NCBI GenBank assembly: GCA_023105745.1
Contig: JALGQZ010000001.1
Coordinates: forward strand, 47,677,662-47,741,661
Length of the DNA: 64,000 nt
Direction of reading: 5' to 3'
Source: Austropuccinia psidii
Taxonomy: Eukaryota > Basidiomycota > Pucciniomycetes > Pucciniales > Sphaerophragmiaceae
In this document: positions 1-9,971 of the stretch, piece by piece
Numbering within the stretch: position 1 is the first letter of the stretch
How the letters are laid out: every line of letters begins with the position of its first letter
Translations under genes and position numbers: made by a program
Notes under the pieces: generated by a model
The model's input: the letters and a program-made list of their open reading frames with translations, nothing else
Databases searched by the model: none
What the model was told of the DNA's origin: nothing

Positions 1-1011
1 ATAGAAAGACTCCCATATTCTTACCATGTCATATAGATGACACTGCTATGGATGAAGCTCTTCTTCTATGGAGTAGAGTTATTTCTCATACAGGATTATT
101 TAAAAATATCATAAGTGACAGATATCCCAAGTTCACATCTGCACTTTGGACCAATCTTCATAGATTGTTTGGGACTAAGTTATCATTCTCTACAGCATAT
201 CACCCTCAGACAGATGGGCTAGCAGAGAGGATGATTCAAACTTTGGAAGACATAATCAGGAGATTCTGTGCTTATGGATTGGCATTCAAAGACTGAGATG
301 GATTCACGCATGACTGGTGCACTCTGATGCCTGAATTAGAATTGGCATACAGGACATCAGTCCATTCTTCCACAGGACAAACTACTGCTATGTTAGAAAA
401 AGGATGGAATCCAAGACTCCCCGCAGACACACTGAGGAAAGACTTGATTGAAATTCATCCTACAGCTTCCAGCTTCAAGATAATGCTTGATAAAGTAAAA
501 CATCATGAAAAACAAAGTATGAATGATGCTTTTGATTATGCAAAACAGAATTGGGACAAGAGTCATAAAGTATCAGACTTCAAAGTAGGGGACTTAGTTC
601 TAGCTCAACCTTGAATTTTAATAATATCAAAGGCCCAAAGAAACTTGAATATTCTTATGTAGGACCTTTTGTTATTATTACCTTACATGGAACCAATGCA
701 GTTCAAGTGGAATTGAGTGGTGAATGGGAAAAACAACACCCCACTTCTTCAGTCAGCCTGATAAAGCCCTATTAACCAGCTGACAAAGAATTGTTTCCTT
801 TAAGGAACCCAACTCCTTTAACTGTGCCACCAGTGGAACACAATGGAGAAAAAAAGATAAAGCAAGTCATTAAATGAAGGAGACTTATGGGTAAAAATAA
901 GAGAGAATATCTTGTAAGGTATAGAAATACAGTACATGAAGATGAATGGCTGGCAGAATAAGAAATACATGACTCAGATAAACACTTAAGAAGATTTAGA
1001 CATGAATAAAG
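1..1011 (+). pseudogene. Ty3/Gypsy pol 3' relic (family B): integrase C-terminal half plus chromodomain-like tail
   Basis: The fragment enters from the left edge. Codons 48-614 read as the second half of a retroviral-type integrase core: the second catalytic Asp in ISDRYPKFTS, the catalytic Glu in HPQTDGLAERM, then the GWNPRL and KVGDLVLAQP C-terminal segments. An in-frame TGA at 294-296 splits it, and TGA at 612-614 lies at a frameshift. In the shifted frame the reading continues through GPFVIITLHGTNAVQVELSG to about 780. At about 874-1008 comes a chromodomain-like stretch (REYLVRYRN, then EDEWLAE, then LRRFRHE) with TAG/TAA-type breaks. Integrase joins element cDNA to host DNA; chromodomains steer chromoviruses to chromatin. 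The copy is dead. The same region occurs inverted at 3587-4734. Confidence 0.9.
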
Positions 1012-1154
1012 GCCACAAGCGTGAATATGTCTATAGATGTGCTTTAAATTCCTTGATCTGAGTGATGTGAAGAGGTTGGAAAGTGGACATTAACCGCCTT
1101 TGGGGCTTTTATTCTTCATACCATTGATAAAATTGTAGTACAATTTTATTTTTT

Positions 1155-1166
1155 GGTGGGAGGGAA
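1155..1166 (+). other. Polypurine tract next to 3' LTR
   Basis: GGTGGGAGGGAA lies immediately before the TGTGAGCC start of the LTR, after a T-run. This is the expected place and composition for the plus-strand primer of reverse transcription. Confidence 0.75.
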
Positions 1167-3093
1167 TGTGAGCCTTGAGGTATATTTTACATACCCAAAT
1201 AGGCCAAAATTATCTGGAAAAAACATTTTGAGCTATGCATAACTCATAAGTCATGCATATATCCAAAATTCATCATTATTGATTTCAGAAAAGATAAATA
1301 ACCTTTTATTGAGGAAGTAAATCCATGGATTTAAAGCCAGATTTGGATTCTACACAAACATTAACCTAGGGTGGCTCCATAGTGTGAATAAGGTCAAATT
1401 AACTCTTTCAGGTGGTAATATGGAAAATACTTCAATACCACATCATCAATACCACATAAAAGAACCATGAAAAGTTTTGTTTTTCTTGATTTCACACCAA
1501 AATAATGGGATTGTGAGAAATCCCATGTTACATGTACACTAACAATAGTGTTATGCATTTTTTGGGCACTTGATATCATGGTATTCTTACATGGACCTTT
1601 GGTACACCCATAGTGGATATCTCACTTGAAGCTTAAATTTCTATTTTGACATCAAAAATAGGCAAAGGGGACAAAAGACATCAAAGAGAGCCAGGGTACC
1701 CAACTTCTGAGGCCTCAGAGGCATGGACAGCTCCAAAGCTTGGATCAATGGCTGATCTTGGCCCAATTAGTAAGCTAAAACACTTTGGGAACTTGGTTAC
1801 CATGTTACAACTATAGTAAATCTTAAGAAAATAGCAAATAACCTGCTATTTTGACGTGCCAAGGAGGTAAAGAGCTACTTAGACTCCTGTAACCATGTTA
1901 ATTCTTAATGAATTTCCATGGATTAACCCCAAAAGAGTAATTAAAACCCTTTTTGGAATTGTATCCATTGATTTACCTCATAGCAACCAGTTAAACACTT
2001 ATATTTGCAGTTCTATGTAGAAATGAGGTAAAAACTTCAAAAATTCATTGAAAAAAAAACAATTCTTAATGAATTTCTATGAAACTTTGGGACCAATGGA
2101 GAACTTTATTATCTATGACACAACCAAAAAGAATTACAGTTTTACTAGTAAAATTAAAAGTTTTGCTTACAGTCCATTTTTGACTACTCTATGTGAAAGA
2201 CTGAATCTTCAAAAATTCCCAGTAATCACAACCTGTGATGAAATTGCAAATAACATTGATAACTTTGAGAAATCAATGATTCTTTTGGAATAAAAGAAGG
2301 TTTACAGATGTTACTCCTTTTATTCTTAACCATATTGGGGTTGGTAGTCACGTAAAAGCATCAATGAAGTAATTATGATATTCTTATGTGACCACAGATG
2401 ATGCAATCAATAATCCAAAAGAGTTTATTGTTTTCTAACTCACTAGTTTTTCAGTTTTCTCCATAGCACGTCTCTGTGAGCTGTTGTTGACTTAAAAGAG
2501 GCTCCCTCTTGCTGTTTTTTCCAAATCATCATCCTATTATCCATTTATATCATTGTTACCAACAAGTAAGTATTAGTTAAAGCTATTCTTAAGTGTTTTA
2601 ATTCTTTCAGAATCAATAAGAAAGACGCCAAATAATAGAATCCAACTATATATTGCTGTAATACAGTTATAAATACATTTTGATCCCCAAAATCCACAAT
2701 TCTACGTCAAATCTTTTCATCTTATCTTTCAATAAGCTCTTTGGAATATTAGTGAATGATTTATCTTTAATTCTTAAAGTTTTTCTCTAAAAAATTAGTC
2801 TTCTTCAAGAATTATATTTATAATTATTCTTGAAAAAAGATAATTATATATTAAAAGAATTTTATTATTTTAATAAAAGAAGTTTTATTATTAAAATCTT
2901 CTTGTAATTGATTCTGGTAGACAATTACTGCTCACTGTTAAAATCACTAGTAGTGTTTAACACATGAAAGAAATAATTCTTTAATTATTTAATTGTGGCT
3001 ACAATAATGTTTTATTATTATATTTTATAAGAACAGACATAGTACTGTTGATTAATAGTAATATTATCATCAGTTTCATAGTCCAGTCTTATA
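1167..3093 (+). repeat. LTR1 copy a (3' LTR of the left-edge family B fragment)
   Basis: This 1927 bp sequence starts TGTGAGCCTTGAGG and ends ...CAGTCTTATA (other copies end in TTACA or TTGCA, so the final CA has decayed). It is preceded by a polypurine tract and followed at 3094 by GCATC, which also borders the LTR at 11902. It matches the LTRs at 9972-11902 (minus), 31921, 39543, 47400 and 49714. The short open frames inside (for example 2048-2293) are not conserved as proteins and look like chance frames. Confidence 0.9.
2566..2571 (+). promoter_or_regulatory. Conserved 5' splice-site-like GTAAGT in LTR1
   Basis: ACCAACAAGTAAGTATTA is kept in every LTR1 copy that retains this part (also near 33300, 40920, 48795, and near 10500 on minus). 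It lies about 70 bp downstream of a CTTAAAAG TATA-like stretch near 2491, so it would fall early in the LTR transcript. It fits a 5' splice donor; the acceptor is unknown. Confidence 0.35.
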
Positions 3094-3098
3094 GCATC
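3094..3098. repeat. Target-site duplication GCATC, left copy
   Basis: GCATC follows the end of LTR1 copy a. Its partner is at 11903-11907 on the opposite strand, next to LTR1 copy b. With one copy removed, the gag reading frame of family C is continuous across the site (PVGA joined to SQGT), so this is an insertion footprint. Confidence 0.8.
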
Positions 3099-3586
3099 CC
3101 AAGGTACTTGAGGACCAACTCTAGCTGAGTCTGATTGGCCTGTCTCTCATCAGTCTGAACCTTCCTTATTGGCAATTATGCAGCAGATGACTCAAATTAT
3201 GGCCAATCTTCAAGCAGCTTCAGTTTCTGAGTCAACAAGACCACCAGCCTTCAATACTCCATCTATGAAGGCACCAGAATGCTTTGATGGGACTCAGCCC
3301 TTCAAAGTAAGAAGCTATATTCAGTCTTGCCAATTAATCTTTCATAATGATCCGGAAAACGTCTCTCAAGAAAGAAGGTTCTCTATTCCACTTCATTTAT
3401 CATTGGCAGGTCTTCAAAATGAATTGAGCCTTACCTTTCCAATCACACCAATCAAGATCCAAATTACCTTCTCAATTCATGGAATTTATTTGAATCTCAA
3501 CTCTTCACCTTATTTGGGGACCCAAATGAAGTCAGAAAAGCTGAAGCATAGCTGGATTCTTTAAGAATGAAAGAAGTTGGGCGTGT
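3094..3586 (+). pseudogene. Ty3/Gypsy gag relic (family C), capsid-coding part
   Basis: The frame from 3094 reads a Gag capsid segment: SLLAIMQQMTQIMANLQAA, then KAPECFDGTQPFKVRSYIQS. Near 3380 the frame shifts, and the continuation GRSSK*IEPYLSN, then LFTLFGDPNEVRKAEA and DSLRMKE reads to 3585. This is the usual Retrotrans_gag capsid signature, which forms the virus-like particle shell. There is a stop near 3109 and another near 3550. No proper ATG is present, because the N-terminal half is at 11903-12249 on the other strand. The fragment ends abruptly at about 3586 against the 3' region of the family B element. Confidence 0.85.
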
Positions 3587-3724
3587 AAATTGTATTACAA
3601 TTTTATCAATGGTATAAATAATAAAAGCCCCAAAGGGGGTTAATGTCCCCTTTCCAACCTCTTTACATCACTTAGATAAAGTAATTTAAAGCACATTTAT
3701 AGACATATTCAGGCTTGTGGCTTT

Positions 3725-4140
3725 CTTTCATGTCTAAATCTTCTCAAGAGTTTATCTGATTCAGGTATTTCTGATTCTGCCAGCCATTAATCTTCATGTA
3801 CTGGATTTCTATATCTGACAAGATATTCTCTCTGATTCTTACCCCTAAGTCTCCTTTCTTTAATGACTTACTTTATATTTTTGTCTTCATTCGTTTCCAC
3901 TGGTGGCACAGCTAAAGGAGTTGGGTTCCTTAAAGGAAACAATTCTTTTTCAGCTGGTTGATAGGGCTTTATGAAGCTGACTGAAGAAGTGGGGTGTTTA
4001 TTTTCCCATTCACCACTCAATTCCACTTGAACTGCATTGGTTCCATGTAAGGTAATAATAACAAAAGGTCCTACATAAGAATATTCAAGTTTCTTTGGGC
4101 CTTTGATATTATTAAAATTAAAGGTTGAGCTAGAACTAAG
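3725..4140 (-). pseudogene. Integrase C-terminal and chromodomain-like segment (family B)
   Basis: After a frameshift near 4140 the minus strand reads FNFNNIKGPKKL, then SYVGPFVIITLHGTNAVQVELSGEWEN (an SH3-like integrase tail), a Pro-rich linker, RRLRGKNQREYLVRYRN, a stop where Glu is expected (TAA, near 3792), WLAESEIPESDKLLRRFRHE. The REYLVRYRN..WLAE pattern is chromodomain-like. The frameshift at KVGDLVLAQP is shared with the inverted copy at 1-1011. Confidence 0.8.
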
Positions 4141-5159
4141 TCCCCTACTTTGAAGTCTGGTACTTTATGACTCTTGTCCCACTTCTGTTTTGCATAATCA
4201 AAAGCATCATTCATACTTTGTTTTGCATGATGTTTTACTTTATCAAGAATTATCTTGAAGCTGGAAGCTTTAGGATTAATTTCAATCAAGTCTTTCCTCA
4301 GTGTGTCTGCTGGGAGTCTTGGATTCCATCCTTTTTCTAACATAGCAGGAGTTTGTCCTGTGGAAGAATGGAATGATGTCTTGTATGCCAATTCTCATGC
4401 AGGTATCAGAGTGCACCAGTCATGGGTAAAGCCATCTGAGTCTTTGAATTCTAACCCATAAGCACAAAATCTCCTGATCATGTCTTCCAAAGTTTGAATC
4501 ATCCTCTCTGCTAGCCCATCTGTTTGAGGGTGGTATGCTGTAGAGAATGATAACTAAGTCCCAAACAATCTATGAAGATTGATCCAAAGTGCAGATGTGA
4601 ACTTGGGATCTCTGTCACGTATGATATTCTTAAGTAAACCTGTATGAGAAATAACTCTACTCCATAGAAGAAGAGCTGTATCCATAGCAGTGTCATCATT
4701 ATGACATGGTAAGAATATGGGATTCTTGCTATATCTGTCTACAATGACTAAACAAGAATTATAGCTTTTGTCACCACTTGGAGGAAGTGCTGTGACCCAA
4801 TACATGTGAACAACTTCTCAAGGGGATTTTGGTTCTTGAATATGGATCATAAGTCCAAATTTCTTGCCTGTACTCCTGTTTGCATTTTGACATCTGCCAC
4901 AGGTATGGCAATATTCAATGGTTTCTTTTCTCCAAGATGGCCACCATGCACAGTTCTTCACTTTTTCAAGTGTTCTGTCCTCTGAAAGGTGTCCAGAGTA
5001 GATGCTATCATGGCATTCATGAAGAATGGTATTGATACGCAATCTGCTGCATAATGTCATTACACAAGAATGTTTGGTTCTGTGGTAAATAATCCCATCA
5101 AACAAGTGAAATCTTCCTTCAGAATAGGAATTTCTCCAAACTTCATCTTGTGCATTGAC
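4141..5159 (-). pseudogene. Integrase of family B, zinc-binding and catalytic core
   Basis: The first part (5105-4818) holds the HHCC zinc-binding domain: His residues in HECHDSIYSGH and Cys pair CHTCGRC. The catalytic core follows: WVTALPPSGDKSYN, LLLWSRVISHTG, IIRDRDPKFTS (second catalytic Asp kept), AYHPQTDGLAERM (Glu kept). The first catalytic Asp, normally right before WVTALP, is Tyr here (codon at 4800-4802). Stops interrupt the frame at about 5157, 4815, 4551 and 4400. All pieces share one frame, so the damage is point nonsense mutation, not rearrangement. Confidence 0.9.
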
Positions 5160-6551
5160 TCAAGATGTATCTTTGCATTCTTTATCTAATAAAGAAGTCA
5201 AGATATGGCAATTCTTGTCTTGCTTATAAGATTCTCTGACCTCTTCAAAGAATTCAGTCCCAATATCAGTTATGTTAATTCCTTCAATTGGAATCTGTGG
5301 TTCAGCTTCTAAGGGTACATAAGATGGGTTATCAGGAGTGGTGGCTAATTCCCACCTGCTAAGTCCATCAGCATTCTTGTGATCATTTCCTGCTTTGTGA
5401 ACTATGGTCAGGTTTCCTCTATATTCTTGAATGGCTATTTCCCATCTCAACATATGTCTGTTGCGAGTCTTCATGTTAAGAAGTGATTTTACTGAATTAC
5501 AGTCTGTTATCACTTCAAAAAAACTTCCATAAATGTAATAGTGTAATTTCTAAAGTGCCCATACCCAACATAAGCACTCCATTTGGCTTGCGCCATATCT
5601 GGCCTCTGTTGGTTTGCTTTGTGTTGAGATATAACAAACTGGTCCCTATGTAGATTTGTCATTAATAATTTGAACTTGATGTAGGGCTGCCCCTAATCCA
5701 TCTCCACATGCATCAATGTACAATTTAAAAGGAATATTCCAGTCAGGCATGAGGAGTAAAGATGCTTCTGTAAGAGATTTCTTTATCTTCTCATAAGCTT
5801 TAGTTCTCTCCTGTGTCATCTCAAATACAGTCTGTTGATCACAGATTCTATATAGTGACTTGGCTAAAATTGCAAAGTCTTTCAAGCGTTGCCTATAATA
5901 ACTGGAAAACCCAAGAAAAGACATCATTTCTTTTTTATTCTGGGGTATTAGCTTAAGTAACACTGCTGCTACTTTGTTTTTTTCAATACCCAAGCTTAAA
6001 CCAGAAACAAAATGTCCTAATCCTTTGAGTTCTTCAAAACCAAAATTGCATTTCTTAAGTGAAATTTTCATGTTCACTTCTGTAATTTTGTGAAGTACCC
6101 TTCCAAGTCTGTCAAGGTGTAAGGACCAAGAATAAGAACATATGATAATATCATCAATATAAATGATAAGCCATCCTTCAGAAATTTCTGTGGGAAAGAT
6201 GGTATTCATCATTCTTTGATAATGGGATGGAGCATTTTTGATGCCAAATGGCATTCTAAGATACTGATAAATACCACATTGAGCGATAATTCTCAGTAAT
6301 TTCTTAGCTTTAGGCATCAAAACATTTTGATGAAAGCCTTTCAATCCATCCATTGATGTTATATACTTGGCTTTAGACAATTGAGTAAAGGTTTCTTAAA
6401 TTCTAGGGATTGGATACCTATCTGGAGCTGTGTAGGTATTCAATGCTCTGAAATCTCCAACCATTCTTTACTTATCATTATGCCAGGAAATAATAACAGG
6501 TGTTGTCACTTCAACTTCCTCATTATGGCCTACTTTCCTTAGTACACCAAG
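5160..6551 (-). pseudogene. Reverse transcriptase and RNase H of family B
   Basis: The block copies element RNA to DNA and degrades the RNA template. The RT palm shows [20 protein letters not shown] and the catalytic YIDD (codons at 6150-6161), followed by the [20 protein letters not shown] and FLGFSSYYR connection region. RNase H begins [16 protein letters not shown] (first Asp) and continues with [15 protein letters not shown] and NADGLSRW. The main open piece is 6380-5646 (244 codons), then 5513-5160. In-frame stops occur at 6549-6551, twice between 6380 and 6540, at 5646-5648 and near 5565. The YxDD box is intact, but the polyprotein is not. Confidence 0.92.
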
Positions 6552-7265
6552 TTAGATTAGCTCTTGGATATGTTTTTTCAAGGCTTCTCTAGCTCTGGGA
6601 CTGGCTGGATAAGCTGGTCTTCTAAGTACTGGAGGATATGGTCTGTCAATATTAAGAGTAATATCAACTTCATGTCCTCTTATAGCACCTAATGGTTTGT
6701 TATCAGAGGCAAATGCATTATTGTATGTGTATAACACATCAACAAGTTCATTCCTCATTTTTGGTGACAATGATGGATTAATCTGTGCTTTAACAAGTTG
6801 ATTAGACACAAATTCATCTTTATAAGTATCCTTGACCAAAGATACCACAGATATTTGTTTTGGCATATTGGAAAAAGCAAATTTTTGTCTTTTTTTATCC
6901 CCAATTGTGAAATATCTGTCTTTATTGTTATTGATTCCAATACCATAAATATTTAAGTAATCATTTCCAATAATGATGTGCTGAGATGTGCAATTATCCA
7001 TTACCACAATCTCAGTTTTCATCCTTACACTTCCTGCTGGGTGTGGAAATACAAGATTAGTGTCTAATATACCCAAGGAGTACATATTGTTACTGGCACT
7101 ACTAAATTGCACACCTTCTATTGGTAATAGATTGTTTTTCCATTCAGGAAGTATAATTTGGAGATAATCTTTGCCCACACAAGTGCAAAATGCCCCTGTA
7201 TCCAAATTTACTTTGGCTTCAATATCACTCATCAAAACTGATTTGATACAGGATGCTCCAGCAGT
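6552..7265 (-). pseudogene. Aspartic protease of family B
   Basis: An open stretch of 227 codons (7235-6552). LDTGA at 7205-7191 is the retropepsin active-site triad, and HIIIGNDYL about 70 residues later is the conserved hydrophobic-Gly flap partner. This protease cuts the Gag-Pol polyprotein. The end reads VDITLNIDRPYPPVLRRPAYP, the usual entry to RT, and then meets an in-frame TAA. It is in the same frame as Gag upstream (TAA at 7266-7268 between them) and RT downstream. Confidence 0.9.
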
Positions 7266-8549
7266 TTAACCTATACCTTTAGCAGGTTTTGCCTTACACA
7301 TTTTGGCATCTTGGATATTGATCAGGTTGCAGCAATCCTCACTGTACTGTGGCAAGTGGGTATGAACTTCTGTTACCTCAAAGAAAGCTGTAATGTTTTC
7401 AATGGAATAGTCCTCCACTGGCATATCCTCAGAGACTGCAGAATCTTGATCAGATTCCTCTGTCTCTTCAGTACACTGAATTCCTTCAATGACCTGAACT
7501 TCATTGAATTTTGTCTTTTCGGTGCGAGTGTTGGCTAAATGTGAAGTACTTCCACATTTATGACACTTCAAGACAGGTCTTTCTGGGCTTTTATCCTCTC
7601 TGGGAATCTTTGGAACCATCTTGGATTCCATAGGGACTCTAGTCCAAGTTTTACCAATTCTTGTTCTGGTAATGATATCTTCCATTGAATTAATGTAGTC
7701 CTCTGTTGAACAGGGTTCTACACATCTGCTCTTGATAGCATGCTCCAGTTCTCCTCCACGCTTTCTCAATATCTTCATATTAATCATAGTGTCAGACATA
7801 TCCGGGTGTAAAGCAGATAATCTGTCTTTTTGCTTGAAGACCCAAGTAAGTGGTTTATCTTTCTCTGAGGTAAAATTGGCACTTTCAAAAGCATTTTCCA
7901 TTTTAAACCTTCAAGAATTATTGGCCCATTTGGTAATCAATTCAGATTTCCACGAAGACCAATCATGTTTCCCATGATCTATTCTCATCTTGTAATACCA
8001 TTTCTTTTCAGTCCTGGTAAACAGACTGTGTAATTTACCCACTATGATTTCATAAGGTATAATAAAGTCTTCTTGTAACATATCAATAGTCCTGATGAGC
8101 TCAATATGATTGTATTCCCCTTCACCAGAGAATGTTGGCCATTCTTCCAATATGGGAATATCTTTAACAGAGCCAACATTTTCTCCTAAAAGTGGGGTAA
8201 AACTTCCTTTAACAGAACGTTTTTCTTCAGTCAAAGGTGAAGAATGTCTTGGCATATGTGGTTCATAGTTCTTATGAATTTGTTCTACATTTGCAATGAT
8301 TTCATTTTTTAACTTCTGCCTTTCACTGTAACTTTTTGCTAAATGTGTAGCAGACTGATTGGTATTTTCAACTATTTTTAAGACATAATCTTGTAGAATT
8401 TTAAGTAGATCATTCATTTTAAAAATATAAAGATGTTCCATTTCATCATTCTGAACTTGAAATTTACTCTCAATTCTGCTGCATGCAATGATAATTGAAC
8501 CAAATCTGGAATTTGTCAATTTATACCATTCAGTATATTTTTTTGTCAT
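7266..8549 (-). pseudogene. Gag capsid and nucleocapsid of family B
   Basis: Two open pieces share one frame: 8549-7911 and 7901-7266, separated by TGA at 7911-7913. The first ends with the capsid segment EWPTFSGEGEYNHIELIRTID and WKSELITKWAN. The second carries a CCHC-type zinc knuckle at about 7525-7570, CHKCGSTSHLANTR, where the last Cys is Arg, so the knuckle has lost a ligand. An acidic C-terminus (EETEESDQDSAVSEDMPVE) follows. Capsid builds the particle and the knuckle binds RNA. Confidence 0.88.
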
Positions 8550-9411
8550 GTCTTTTCAATTCACTGATATCCAATGTTATTTTAGTTGACTTTGACTCAA
8601 GTTTACCAATTTCTACATTAATACTACTTTGCACATGATTTATCTGTGTGAAAAGGTCCTTTTCATCCTTTCCTTCTCCTTGGCTGTGAATTCCATTAGA
8701 GTTCTGGCCATGTTGAACACACTGCCCACAGCTGAAGGCTCCAATTTGGGAATCCTGTACCCCTGTGGGTAAGGTCTGTGCCAATTGGCTTTGGCTTTGC
8801 CCTTGCCTTGATGGTTCTTGGGACCTCTCTGCTTCTTCTGAGGTCCTTTGGGCTTGTCTTTGGACACCTCTGGAGCTGGTAGACGCCACTGGGACCTCTG
8901 TCTCCAAAGCTGGAGTCATTTCCAGTTCCTTCTTCTGGTCTATGGATAAAAGACTTTGGTTCTTCAAACAGTTCTTTATCTTTTTGACCTTGTCTTTGCA
9001 AGACAGGGGGCTCCATCCTCCTAAGAGTTCTATGGTCTTCTCCTGACCCAGAAACCTCTTGATGTGTAAGTGGAGTTCATGGCCCCCTGCCAAAGGCTTG
9101 GGCATATTTCCCACTCCTCTTCTTTGGCTGCTTTGAACCAATTTTTGTATTGGCATTGATATATTTCTATTGCTGCCACCTGAAAATGGTTCAGCCCTCA
9201 AAATATTATCATGAATCAGTTCAGGCTCAGATTTCACGTCAAAATCTGTGGGCATAGACCTTGGGGAATGAGGGGCAACTCTGTCATCCTCTAAATGTGT
9301 CTTTCTTGAGGAATACTTGGCACTTCTGGATTTGGTCGTGCCTCTTCCTTTTCCACATCCATCTGGTTGGACTGAATAGTTGCTTCCATTTCTGGTATGC
9401 ACCATTTTCAC
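8530..9411 (-). pseudogene. Gag N-terminal region of family B
   Basis: This is the longest undamaged frame of the element: 293 codons beginning near VHTRNGSNYSVQPDG (a Met Lys Met start at 9411). It is Ser/Arg/Gln-rich and low in complexity, with a Gln-rich stretch SRQGQSQSQLAQTLP near residue 200, ending in a coiled-coil-like ISELKRHDKK. It overlaps the next frame by 20 nt at a run of seven A on the coding strand (8538-8544). One A fewer would fuse the two frames, so a single-base insertion is the likely break. No catalytic motif is seen. Two overlapping frames (8640-8867, 8696-9016) are shadows. Confidence 0.75.
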
Positions 9412-9971
9412 ATCAATTCAAAGATAAAAAGGTGAAAATATAAGATAAACACATACCTTTTGGTGGTATTGTATTCTTTTCTGAGTTAAATAAGGTGCCT
9501 CTTTTAGCAATTTGCACCTCAATACTGTCTTCAGATTCTGGACTAGTGATATATCTTTTACTGAGTCTGTGGCCAGCTGCACAGTATTTGATTAAACACA
9601 CCAGAAAAAAATTATTTTTTATACTTTTTAAAATGTTTTTAAACATTTTTTATAAGTTTTATATTTTTTAATATTAAAAAAATTATTTCTTTTACAGAAA
9701 AGAATTAAAATTTTGAGATTTTGAATGAAAATTAATTCAGAGTAACTCAAAGAATAATTTTATAGCTTTTTGGATGTGAAAAGCCATGTGTAAAAACAGT
9801 ATAAAATTAAACCAAATTCCTCAATGAAAAGATTTTCAAAACAGTTTCAAATGATAAGAATTATTTTGACTTTAAAATGAAAGAAAAAATTATTAAATTA
9901 TTATATTTTAGAACTTAAAAATATATTAATTTAGGGTACAAGGTTCAAAAAAACATGGCCAGGCCCCCATA
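9412..9971 (-). other. 5' leader and primer-binding region of family B
   Basis: Reading minus from 9971, the bases right after the LTR are TATGGGGGCCTGGCCATG. TGG followed by a G/C-rich block is the form of a tRNA primer-binding site, but I cannot name the tRNA. The rest is A+T-rich leader. A 77-codon open stretch (9646-9413) contains a GTATGT donor-like hexamer (9456-9451), so a small intron before the Gag start is possible. Confidence 0.5.

Noticed and set aside
1394..1579. Conserved 61-codon frames in LTR1 (1394-1579 minus, 47627-47812 minus, 11490-11738 plus)
   Set aside because: They occur only inside LTR1, are antisense to LTR transcription, and vary in ends between copies.
3169..3564. 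A 131-codon protein starting at a TTG
   Set aside because: It is the middle of a gag gene with a frameshift; the true start is on the other side of the inserted element.
8538..8544. Programmed frameshift signal in Gag (A7)
   Set aside because: The shift lies between Gag N-terminus and capsid, not at a Gag-Pol border, and Gag and Pol are already in one frame; a simple insertion is more likely.
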